64,000 nucleotides of DNA. Origin: Pukyongiella litopenaei. GTDB lineage: Bacteria > Pseudomonadota > Alphaproteobacteria > Rhodobacterales > Rhodobacteraceae. Of the stretch, positions 52,260 to 59,970 are shown piece after piece. Positions within the stretch are counted from its first letter, which is position 1, and each line of letters begins with the position of its first letter. The stretch spans positions 2,728,001 to 2,792,000 of the forward strand of contig NZ_CP027665.1 of NCBI RefSeq assembly GCF_003008555.2, read 5' to 3'. A program made the translations under genes and the position numbers. Under the pieces are notes generated by a model. The model worked only from the letters and a program-made list of their open reading frames with translations, did no database searches and was not told the origin of the DNA.

Positions 52260-53534
52260 TCAGAGACCCTTTGCGAACTGGTTCGCGGCGAACGCGATGT
52301 TGTAGAACCGGGACATCAGCGGCGCGGTGGCGACGGCGGACATCCCGGTCACGGGCAATGGCAGGTCCGCGGCGTCCATGCCGGTCAGCAGCCCGGCCAT
52401 TCCCTGGCCAAAGATGGTGCCGGTGGTGATCCCCCGCCCGTTGTAGCCAATCGGCGTATAGAGGTTGTCATCCAGCACATGGATGCGGGGCAGGTGGTCC
52501 GGTGTCATCGCGATGCGGCCGTCCCAGGCCTCGTCGAAGGTCACGGGCCCGAGCGCCGGGAACAGCCGCGCGAGTTGCTTGCGGGCCCAGCGTTGCGACA
52601 GCCCGCTCTCCGCCGATCCGATCAGCCGGCCCATGCTGCCGATGATCAGCCGGTCCTGCGCATCCCGCCGCAGCGAGAACATGACCGGCGCGGTATCCCA
52701 CAGCCCCTGTTTCCCCGGCAGGATCCCGGCGATGCGATCGCCCAGCGGCGCGGTTGCCAGCTGAAAGAAATGGATGGTGGTATAGCTGCGATCCAGCCCC
52801 GGCCAGAGCGTATCGGAATAGGCGTTGGTGCCGATCACCACCGCCCGGGCGACGATGTGCCCGTGGTCGGTTTCGACGATCCAGCCGCCGGCGTCCTTCT
52901 TCAGGCCGGTAACCGTGACGCCGGTGCTGACGGTCGCGCCCGCGCCGACCGCCGCCCGTGCCAGGCCGCGGCAATAGCCCATCGGATTCACGGTTCCCGC
53001 GCGATGATCGAGCAGCCCGCCGCAAAACGCGTCCGTTCCCACATGCCGCGCGGTTTCCGCGCGATCCAGCAGGTCGACCGGTTCGCCCATTTCCGCCCAT
53101 TCCTTTTGCCGGGCTTGGAGATCGCGCAGCCCCGAGGGCGCATGGGCGGCATGGATGGTGCCGTTGCGGCTGGCTTCGCAGCGGATCTGGTGCTTCTCGA
53201 TCAGGTCGAAGACCTGTTGCGGTCCCTTCGAAAACCGGTCGAGGAACCGCGGGCCGTAGGTGCGCCCGAGCTTCTCGCGAACCTGACGCGGCGGCAGCCA
53301 GATACCGGCATTGACCAGCCCCACGTTCCGTCCCGACCCGCCATAGCCCAGGCACCGCGCCTCCAGCACATGCGCCCGCAGCCCGGCCTCGGCACAATGC
53401 AGCGCCGTCGACAGCCCGGTATATCCGCCGCCGACGATGGCCACATCGACCGGCGCCGTTCCGGCGAAATCTGCGTCGCGAACCTGTTCGGCGGCCGTGG
53501 CATCCCACAGCGAGATCGGGTCGGATCGTGTCAT
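52260..53534 (-). CDS. FAD-dependent amine/amino-acid oxidoreductase (DAO family)
   Basis: This 424-residue DAO-family flavoprotein has the dinucleotide fold VAIVGGGYTGLSTALHCAEAG and the downstream GYGGSGRNVGLVN typical of gamma-glutamylputrescine oxidase-like enzymes. GYNGRGITTG near the C-terminus closes the FAD site. An AGGA site precedes the ATG. It is the first gene of the hyuA-hyuB operon and shares its upstream region with a divergent rhodanese gene. A secondary-amine or N-methyl amino acid substrate is likely but unproven. Confidence 0.88.
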   Translation of the reverse strand: MTRSDPISLWDATAAEQVRDADFAGTAPVDVAIVGGGYTGLSTALHCAEAGLRAHVLEARCLGYGGSGRNVGLVNAGIWLPPRQVREKLGRTYGPRFLDRFSKGPQQVFDLIEKHQIRCEASRNGTIHAAHAPSGLRDLQARQKEWAEMGEPVDLLDRAETARHVGTDAFCGGLLDHRAGTVNPMGYCRGLARAAVGAGATVSTGVTVTGLKKDAGGWIVETDHGHIVARAVVIGTNAYSDTLWPGLDRSYTTIHFFQLATAPLGDRIAGILPGKQGLWDTAPVMFSLRRDAQDRLIIGSMGRLIGSAESGLSQRWARKQLARLFPALGPVTFDEAWDGRIAMTPDHLPRIHVLDDNLYTPIGYNGRGITTGTIFGQGMAGLLTGMDAADLPLPVTGMSAVATAPLMSRFYNIAFAANQFAKGL

Positions 53535-53617
53535 TCCTGCCAGTCCTTCTGAGCGGGCCAAATTGGCGTCGGGTCTGCGGATGATTACTTGCGGCAAGCC
53601 CGTGTCGGTGTCAATAT

Positions 53618-53633
53618 CGGAAAGAATGTTCCA
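53618..53633. promoter_or_regulatory. IclR-like operator candidate
   Basis: CGGAAAGAATGTTCCA contains GGAA-N6-TTCC, close to the IclR-type dyad TGGAA-N5-TTCCA. It is in the 121-base region shared by the FAD oxidoreductase and rhodanese genes, and an IclR-family regulator is encoded next to the rhodanese gene. Confidence 0.5.
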
Positions 53634-53655
53634 TATAACAGCACAAAGGCGAGGC

Positions 53656-54057
53656 ATGGCCCGGCTCAGGAAAACATCTGCGGAAATGGTATCCGACGCT
53701 CGCGCGCGGATCGAAGAGATCGAAACCCGAGATCTGATAGCGATGCTGGATGACCCTGATGTCGTGATCGTGGACATTCGCGATATCCGTGAACGCCAGC
53801 GCAGCGGGTTCATCCCGGGCAGCTTTCACGCGCCGCGCGGCATGATCGAATTCTGGGTCGACCCCGACAGCCCCTATTTCAAGGAGGTGTTTGGCCAGGA
53901 CAGGAAATTCGTCCTGCATTGCGCCTCGGGCTGGCGTTCGGCGCTGACGGCGGTCACGCTGGCGGAGATGGGGTTCGACGCCGCCCATCTCAGGGAAGGG
54001 TTCTCGACCTGGGAACAACAGGGTGGCCCGGTTGCCTTTGCCGACGCGAAACGGTGA
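53656..54057 (+). CDS. Rhodanese-domain sulfurtransferase-like protein
   Basis: This 133-residue single-domain rhodanese has the strand DVVIVDIRDIRERQRSGFIPGSFHAPRG and the catalytic loop CASGWRSA with the active Cys. It is cytoplasmic (no signal). The ATG at 53656 has AAAGGCGAGG before it. It is divergent to the FAD oxidoreductase and ends 3 bases from the convergent IclR gene. Its acceptor is unknown; a persulfide or thiol role in the pathway is only inference. Confidence 0.88.
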   Translation: MARLRKTSAEMVSDARARIEEIETRDLIAMLDDPDVVIVDIRDIRERQRSGFIPGSFHAPRGMIEFWVDPDSPYFKEVFGQDRKFVLHCASGWRSALTAVTLAEMGFDAAHLREGFSTWEQQGGPVAFADAKR

Positions 54058-54060
54058 GGC

Positions 54061-54831
54061 TCAGGCGCGGTTCAGTTTCCGTGACACCGCTTCGGCGGCA
54101 TGGGCCAGCAGCGCGCCGAACCGGTCCTCGCCCCCATCAGGCAGGTTCACGTTCGGAACGGAAATGCCCAGCGCCCCCACCGGTTCGCCATCGGGCAGCA
54201 GGATCGCGGCGCCGAAGCTGTAGATCCGGTCGCGGAACTCGCCCCGGTCCAGCGCATAGCCCCGCGCGCGGGATCGTTCGATATCGGCGTCCAGCGCATT
54301 CAGCGTGGTCAGGGTCCGGTCGGTATGGGACGGCAGCGGTTCGACCAGCTTGTCGCGCAGCCGGTCATAATCGGCGGCAAGGATGGCCTTGCCGGTGCCC
54401 ACGCAATGGATGGGCGCGGCCCCGCCAATCGGGTTCCAGGTCCGGATCGGTTTGCGGCTGTCGATCTTGTCGATATAGACCACCGACAACTGTTCCGGCA
54501 CCGCCAGATATATGGTTTCGCCGGTCTCTGACGCCAGGTAGGCCATTTCGGGCGCCGCGAATTCGCGCAGGTTCAGGGTGTCGACGCTGGCGCGGCTCAC
54601 CTGCCACATCTTTAGCGTGGCGGCATAGCCGCCCCCGGTTTCTTGGCGGACATAGCCGAGCCGGCACAGCGATTGCAAAAGCCGGAACGTGTTGGACTTG
54701 GTCAGGCCCAGTTCCCTGGCCAGTTCGGTCACACCCTTGGCCCGCCGGGCCCGCGCCAGGTTCTCGAGAACGGACAATCCCTTGGACAGCGTGGAATCGA
54801 CCTTCGGTTCCTTCTTTGACCGTTCCGCCAT
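54061..54831 (-). CDS. IclR-family transcriptional regulator
   Basis: This 256-residue regulator has an N-terminal winged helix (TLSKGLSVLENLARARRAKGVTELA, then LTKSNTFRLLQSL) and the IclR effector domain with PIHCVGTGKAILA and the DRGEFRDRIYSFGAAIL block. It is probably the local regulator of the rhodanese/hyuAB region. The ATG at 54831 has CGGAGAC in front; the frame continues upstream but without a fitting start. Confidence 0.9.
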   Translation of the reverse strand: MAERSKKEPKVDSTLSKGLSVLENLARARRAKGVTELARELGLTKSNTFRLLQSLCRLGYVRQETGGGYAATLKMWQVSRASVDTLNLREFAAPEMAYLASETGETIYLAVPEQLSVVYIDKIDSRKPIRTWNPIGGAAPIHCVGTGKAILAADYDRLRDKLVEPLPSHTDRTLTTLNALDADIERSRARGYALDRGEFRDRIYSFGAAILLPDGEPVGALGISVPNVNLPDGGEDRFGALLAHAAEAVSRKLNRA

Positions 54832-55141
54832 GATGTCTCCGGCCGTCCCCTGGTTCCGGGGCAACCTATCGGAAGGGCCGGATGAGGTAAATCGCCGGGC
54901 AGTGAATGACACGCGTTGGGATCCGCCGCGCCTGTTCTTTCGGAGAAAACCGCTGGCCAGTGTGATCCGCACCGCCCGCATATGGGTAGATACGGCCCGT
55001 TTGGCCGATCGATCACCATTGTGTATATCCGGTTGATCTGGAAACACCTTGCATGAGCCGGGCACCACGAAAGGACCGATCCCGCCGCGGCCGCCGCGTG
55101 CCGGTCGAAGGACGGTGTGGCGGACCCGGCAGGAGACGCAG
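54832..55141. promoter_or_regulatory. 310-base divergent intergenic region, IclR and LysR genes
   Basis: The largest gene-free stretch of the window. It should hold the promoters for both regulators. I saw an AT-richer patch around 55010-55030 (ACCATTGTGTATATCC) but no convincing dyad, RNA gene or small ORF with a ribosome site. Confidence 0.6.
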
Positions 55142-56041
55142 ATGAAGCAACGACAGGTTCAGGCCTTCCGGGCCGTGATGCAATACGGATCGATCACGGC
55201 CGCGGCGCGGGCGATCGGGGTGACCCAGCCCGCGGTCAGCCGGCTGATCGCCGATCTCGAACATTCGGTATCGTTCGCGCTGTTCGAACGGCGGGGGGGC
55301 AAGCTGCTGCCGACACGCGAGGCGATGGAGCTCTATGGCGAGGTCGAACGCATGTATTACGGCATGGAGCGGCTGGAACGGGTCGCGGCCGAAATCCGGC
55401 AGCTGCGGCGGGCGGATCTGCGTGTCGCGACCATGCCGATGGTCAGCTTCCGGATCCTGCCCGCCGTGCTCAGCGGTTTTGTCCGCGCGTTCGAAGGGGT
55501 GCGGGTCACGCATAACGTCCACACGTCGCCGCGCGTCATCGACCTGGTGGCGTCGCGCCAGTATGAACTGGGGATCGCGCAGGTCCAGGGTGCGAGGCAG
55601 GATATCGAGATCCTGGCGTCGTTTCGCACGCATTGCGTCTGCGTGATGGTGCCGGACCACCCGCTGGCCGGCAGGTCCGAACTGGGGCCGGGTGACCTGG
55701 ACGGGGTGCCGATGGTCGCCCTGACGCGTGAATCGCTGGCCAGCAGGCATGTCGACCGCGCATTTTCCGATGTGGGCGCCGTTCCCGATGTCATCATCGA
55801 AAGCCAGCCATCCTTTGCCGCCTGCGCGCTGAGTGCGGCCGGCATCGGCGTTGCCATCGTCGATCCGCTGACGCCGATCAGCTTTGGCGATGCGCTGGTG
55901 CGGGTGCCGTTCACCCCGGTCGTGCCGTTTGATTTTCATGTGCTGAAACCGGCGAACCAGACGCTGTCGCGCGCGGGGGCCATGTTTCGCGACCGCATGA
56001 TCGCGACGATCGCCAGGATGGAGGATGTCGTGGCCATCTGA
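55142..56041 (+). CDS. LysR-family transcriptional regulator
   Basis: This 299-residue protein begins MKQRQVQAFRAVMQYGSITAAARAIGVTQPAVSRLIADLE, of which the helix-turn-helix AAARAIGVTQPAVSRL is diagnostic of LysR proteins. The effector domain follows from about residue 90. It lies directly before the DctP gene, on the same strand, with a T-N11-A dyad between them, so it most likely controls the operon that follows. ATG 55142 has CAGGAGACG in front. Confidence 0.92.
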   Translation: MKQRQVQAFRAVMQYGSITAAARAIGVTQPAVSRLIADLEHSVSFALFERRGGKLLPTREAMELYGEVERMYYGMERLERVAAEIRQLRRADLRVATMPMVSFRILPAVLSGFVRAFEGVRVTHNVHTSPRVIDLVASRQYELGIAQVQGARQDIEILASFRTHCVCVMVPDHPLAGRSELGPGDLDGVPMVALTRESLASRHVDRAFSDVGAVPDVIIESQPSFAACALSAAGIGVAIVDPLTPISFGDALVRVPFTPVVPFDFHVLKPANQTLSRAGAMFRDRMIATIARMEDVVAI

Positions 56042-56043
56042 GC

Positions 56044-56060
56044 CATAACATTCATTTATG
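56044..56060. promoter_or_regulatory. LysR-type T-N11-A box before dctP
   Basis: CATAACATTCATTTATG contains ATAA-N7-TTAT, a dyad with the T-N11-A core of LysR-family sites. It starts 3 bases after the LysR stop and about 88 bases before the dctP ATG. It is the expected binding site for the regulator just upstream. Confidence 0.6.
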
Positions 56061-56147
56061 CCAAGGAGAGATAATCTAATTTGTCTCATGGGTCGGCGGG
56101 TTGTAGATGTATGGCATTCAAGCAACCTTCCAAGGATGGGCTCTCGG

Positions 56148-57146
56148 ATGACAGGCTTCGCTCGACTTCTCGTTTCGGCCGCAACGGCGGCATTGCTGGC
56201 GGCGCCGGCATTTGCGGCAGATGTGACCCTGCGCATTCACACGCTGGTCCAGTCGCCGCATCCCTACAACGACATCGCCGACTACATGAAGGAACAGCTC
56301 GAAGCGCAGAGCGACGGGCGGATCGAGGTTCGCGTCTTCAACGCCGGCCAGCTGGGCCAGGATCCGGCGGTGATGAGCGAGATGAGCCTCGGGACCATCG
56401 ACCTGATGGTATCGACGACGAGCAACGCGGTCCAGCAGGTGCCGGAATACGCGATCTTCACCATGCCCTACATCTTTGACAGCATGGACAAGATGAAGGC
56501 CGTTCTCGCGCCGGACCAGCCGATCTTCGAGCATTTCGAACAGGTTTACGAGGAGCGCGGCCTAGGTCTGAAACTGCTGGCGCTGGGCGCGTCGGGCACG
56601 CGAAACGTGGCGACCGATGGTGTCGCCGTCAACGGGCCGGGCGACCTGAAGGGGCTGAAGATGCGGACCCCCCCGACACCGATGGATGCCGCGGTCTGGT
56701 CCGCGCTCGAGATGTTGCCGGTGACGGTTTCCTGGGGCGAACTTTACGCCGCGATGCAGACCGGGGTTGCCCAGGCGATGGAAAGCTCGTTGCCGGGCTA
56801 TGACGGATCGAAGCTCTACGAGGTAGCCCCGAACCTCGCGCTGACCGGGCACACGATCCAGGTGAACCACACCTCGATGTCGCAGGTATCCTGGGACCGG
56901 CTGCCCGAGGATCTCCGGAAACTGGTCTGGGACGTTGCGCAGGATGCCAACCATCATGGCATCGACATGGCCAAGAAATACGATTCCGAACTGGTCGACG
57001 GGCTGGTGTCCGAACATGACGTGGCGGTGACGCGGCCCGACAAGCAGGCATTCATCGCGATCCTCGAACCGGTTCAGGAACAGCTGGCCCAGGATCTCGA
57101 TCTCGTCGAGGAATACCAGATCATCAAGTCCGCCGCTTCCGACTAG
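56148..57146 (+). CDS. TRAP transporter substrate-binding protein (DctP)
   Basis: This 332-residue periplasmic protein has a signal peptide (MTGFARLLVSAATAALLAAPAFA) and DctP-family blocks: LVQSPHPYNDIADYMKEQLE, VFNAGQLGQDPAVMSEM and the conserved-Arg region GTRNVATDGVAVNGPGDLKGLKMR. The conserved Arg binds a carboxylate in characterised members, so an organic-acid substrate is likely. ATG 56136 is an alternative start adding four residues. It leads a catabolic operon. Confidence 0.92.
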   Translation: MTGFARLLVSAATAALLAAPAFAADVTLRIHTLVQSPHPYNDIADYMKEQLEAQSDGRIEVRVFNAGQLGQDPAVMSEMSLGTIDLMVSTTSNAVQQVPEYAIFTMPYIFDSMDKMKAVLAPDQPIFEHFEQVYEERGLGLKLLALGASGTRNVATDGVAVNGPGDLKGLKMRTPPTPMDAAVWSALEMLPVTVSWGELYAAMQTGVAQAMESSLPGYDGSKLYEVAPNLALTGHTIQVNHTSMSQVSWDRLPEDLRKLVWDVAQDANHHGIDMAKKYDSELVDGLVSEHDVAVTRPDKQAFIAILEPVQEQLAQDLDLVEEYQIIKSAASD

Positions 57147-57185
57147 CCGCGGACAGCACCCGCCGCGTGACAGCGATCGCGCCGG

Positions 57186-57217
57186 GCCCGTTCACCTGAG
57201 GGTCGTCCCGAACGGGC
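57186..57217 (+). repeat. Hairpin between dctP and dctQ genes
   Basis: GCCCGTTC and GAACGGGC pair over 8 bp around a 16-base loop, without a following T run. Such hairpins between binding-protein and permease genes can make more binding protein than permease by limiting read-through or decay. Confidence 0.55.
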
Positions 57218-57240
57218 GACCGGCCACCCGGAGAATTGCC

Positions 57241-57735
57241 ATGCTCGTCCGGTTCTGCGATGCCGTGACACGGCTGGTCGAAATACTGTTGTCCATCGGC
57301 TTCTTCCTGCTGATCGTCACCGTCGCCTACCAGGTCATCGGGCGGGCGCTGCTGTCGCTGCCCGCGATCTGGACCCTTGATCTGGCCCAGCTGCTGTTCA
57401 CCTGGCTGATCTTCGTCGGCGCCGCCGTCGCCCTGCGTCGCCACGCCCATTACAGCGTCGACATCCTGCCCGAACGCTGGACGGTCATTACGAGACCGCT
57501 GGCGGCGCTGGGCATCGTCGCGGCGGCGGTCGTCATCTATGTGCTGGTCATACCCGGCTGGCAGCTCGCCTCGCTGCGGTCGACGGCGGTGATCCCCTCG
57601 CTCGGCCTGTCGATGTTCTGGCTGTTCCTGGCGCTGCCGGTGTCGGGGGCGCTGATGGCGCTCTACACGATCGAACATGCGGTGATTTTCGCAACCGGCG
57701 GCGTCCCCCCCGAAACGGAGGCAGAGACGGAATGA
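57241..57735 (+). CDS. TRAP transporter small permease (DctQ)
   Basis: This 164-residue membrane protein has four helices and the DctQ-type segment LDLAQLLFTWLIFVGAAVALRRHAHYSVD around residues 40-75 (in part). It pairs with the large permease downstream, which it overlaps by 4 bases. CCGGAG precedes the ATG. Confidence 0.92.
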   Translation: MLVRFCDAVTRLVEILLSIGFFLLIVTVAYQVIGRALLSLPAIWTLDLAQLLFTWLIFVGAAVALRRHAHYSVDILPERWTVITRPLAALGIVAAAVVIYVLVIPGWQLASLRSTAVIPSLGLSMFWLFLALPVSGALMALYTIEHAVIFATGGVPPETEAETE

Positions 57736-59033
57736 ACCCGCTCGTCCTCTTGCTGGGCAGTTTCTTTCTGCTGATCGCGTTGCGGGTCAATATCGGTTTC
57801 GCGCTCATCATCTCGTCGGTCGCGGTCATGCTGGTCGAAGGGCTGCCGCTGGCGTCCGCGGTGAACCAGATGTATTCCGGCATCGACAGTTTCACGCTGC
57901 TCGCGGTCCCGTTCTTCATGTTCCTCGGGCGCATCCTCAATGCCGGGTCCATCACCGGGCGGCTGCTGTCGGTCGCCGATGCCACGGTGGGCCATGTGCG
58001 CGGCGGGCTGGGCCATGTGAACGTCTTTGTGTCGATGGTGTTCGCCAGCCTGTCGGGGTCTGCCGCCGCCGATACCGCCAGCGTCGGTTCGATCCTGATA
58101 CCGGCGATGAAAAAGGCCGGTTACGACCCGGCCTTTGCCGTCGCGCTGACCGCCGCCTCATCGACGCTGGGCGTCATCATCCCGCCCTCGATCATCCTGA
58201 TCATCTATGGCGCGTTCGGCAACGTGTCGATCGGGGCGCTGTTTCTGGGCGGTGTCGTGCCGGGCGTTCTCGTCGGGGTGCTGATGATGGGCTATACCTA
58301 CATCCAGGCGCTTCGGCACGGGTATCCCGCCAATCCGTTCCCCGGCTTTCGCAGCCTCGGCTGGGCGCTGATCAAGGGGATCGCGCCGATGATGATCCCG
58401 GTGCTCGTGCTCGGCGGGATCATCGGCGGTGTGTTCACGCCGACCGAAGGCTCGATCATCGCCGTGCTCTGGGCGCTGTTCCTGACTTATGTGGTCTATC
58501 GCGATGTGCCGTTGCGGGAATTTCCGGCCCTGCTGGCGCGCGGAACGGTCGATTTCGCGGTGCCGCTCTTCACCGTGGCGGGCGCCGGGATCTTCGGTTG
58601 GCTGATCGCCTATCTGGGCGCGGCCGAGATCGTGACCGGTTTCATCACCTCGGTAACCGACAATCGGTATGGCATCATGCTGATGCTGATCGGGTTCCTG
58701 TTGCTGATCGGGATGGTGCTGAACCCCATTTCGGCGATCCTGATCTTTCTTCCCATCATCCAGTCGCTGGGCACGCTGGCGGGGTTCAACGCCGTGCATC
58801 TCGGCGTGCTGACCGTGATCGTGCTGTCGGTCGGGCTGATCACGCCGCCCTATGGGATCTGTCTTCTCATCGCGGCCCAGATCGGCGAGGTGCGGATCGG
58901 CGCGGCGATGTGGGCCGCGCTGCCGATTTGCGTGCTGACCGTGCTGGTGGCGGTGCTGTCGCTGTGGTTCCCGGACATCATCCTGGGGCTGCCGAAATAC
59001 CTCTCTCCCGAACTCTTTCAAAATGGTGGTTAA
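57732..59033 (+). CDS. TRAP transporter large permease (DctM)
   Basis: This 433-residue polytopic protein has DctM hallmarks: FFMFLGRILNAGSITGRL, SLSGSAAADTASVGSILIP, STLGVIIPPSIILIIYG, and GLITPPYGICLLIAAQI near the end. About 11-12 helices are seen. It forms the channel with DctQ. The following lyase gene starts 1 base after it. Confidence 0.93.
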   Translation: MNPLVLLLGSFFLLIALRVNIGFALIISSVAVMLVEGLPLASAVNQMYSGIDSFTLLAVPFFMFLGRILNAGSITGRLLSVADATVGHVRGGLGHVNVFVSMVFASLSGSAAADTASVGSILIPAMKKAGYDPAFAVALTAASSTLGVIIPPSIILIIYGAFGNVSIGALFLGGVVPGVLVGVLMMGYTYIQALRHGYPANPFPGFRSLGWALIKGIAPMMIPVLVLGGIIGGVFTPTEGSIIAVLWALFLTYVVYRDVPLREFPALLARGTVDFAVPLFTVAGAGIFGWLIAYLGAAEIVTGFITSVTDNRYGIMLMLIGFLLLIGMVLNPISAILIFLPIIQSLGTLAGFNAVHLGVLTVIVLSVGLITPPYGICLLIAAQIGEVRIGAAMWAALPICVLTVLVAVLSLWFPDIILGLPKYLSPELFQNGG

Positions 59034-59034
59034 G

Positions 59035-59970
59035 ATGACCAATAAACCTATCGGTTCCTTCGTTGCCCTCGTGACCCCGATGAATGCCGACGGCTCAGTA
59101 GATATCGAGGGGTTCCGCACCCTGATGCGCTGGCATGAGGAAAACGGAACCAGCGCCGTGCTCATCATGGGCTCGACCGGCGAGGTGTCGATGCTCGACC
59201 AGCAGGAACGCCGGATGATCATCTCGGAAACCTCCCGGATGAAGACCGGCAAGATGCAGGTCTGGCATGGCTGCACCGGCAACAACACGCAGGCGACGAT
59301 CGATCTCGTCCGGTTCGCGAAGAACGAGGGCAGCGACGGCGCGATCATCGCAGCGCCCGCCTATATCTGCGCGGACAATGACGCGATCGAGGATTACGTC
59401 CGCGAGGTGCTGGACAGCACCGAACTGGCGATGGGGTTCTACAACAACCCGCCCCGGGTCAAGACCGACCTGCACTGGGACAACCTCCTGCGGCTGGCCG
59501 ATCACCCGAACATGGCGGTGCTGAAGGAATCGACCACGCGCGTCGGCCAGGTGGCGCAGGTCTGCGCCGCGAAAAAGGACATGTCGGTGATGTGTTGCTG
59601 TTCGCCCAACCTGGGTCTCATCGTTCCGACCATGTCGCTGGGCGGGCATGGCACCGCGAACATGACGGGCAACATCATACCGCGCGCGATGGCGGCGATT
59701 TCCACCCCCTGGGCGGGCGGCGAGGACGCGTTTGCCTTCCGCGAGGCCTATCTGAGGAACCTGCCGATGCTGCATTTCGCCTATTCGGCGATCAACCCGG
59801 TCGCGATCAAGTCGCTGATGCAGGTGGTCGGTCTCCCGTCGGGGCCGCTGCGCAAGCCGCTGAAGCCGATGGACGGCGCCGCCCTGCAACGCGGCATCGA
59901 CGTGTTCCGCGCGCTCGAACTGGACCGGGAATACGGTCTGGATGTCCAGCTCGGGCGCCTCGTCGCCTGA
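59035..59970 (+). CDS. Dihydrodipicolinate synthase/N-acetylneuraminate lyase family protein
   Basis: This 311-residue TIM-barrel protein has the Schiff-base Lys in AVLKESTT, the Tyr loop GFYNNPP and the SGGT-like loop MGSTGEVSML. It makes or breaks a C-C bond or performs deamination/dehydration via a 2-oxo acid Schiff base. Its context is catabolic (TRAP importer, oxidoreductases), not lysine synthesis. An unusual run of three Cys (MCCCSPN) lies near residue 185. A 4-codon longer start at 59023 is possible. Confidence 0.88.
   Translation: MTNKPIGSFVALVTPMNADGSVDIEGFRTLMRWHEENGTSAVLIMGSTGEVSMLDQQERRMIISETSRMKTGKMQVWHGCTGNNTQATIDLVRFAKNEGSDGAIIAAPAYICADNDAIEDYVREVLDSTELAMGFYNNPPRVKTDLHWDNLLRLADHPNMAVLKESTTRVGQVAQVCAAKKDMSVMCCCSPNLGLIVPTMSLGGHGTANMTGNIIPRAMAAISTPWAGGEDAFAFREAYLRNLPMLHFAYSAINPVAIKSLMQVVGLPSGPLRKPLKPMDGAALQRGIDVFRALELDREYGLDVQLGRLVA

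Noticed and set aside
50536-52305. 589-codon frame antisense to hyuA
   Set aside because: Same high-GC artefact; hyuA motifs are on the other strand.
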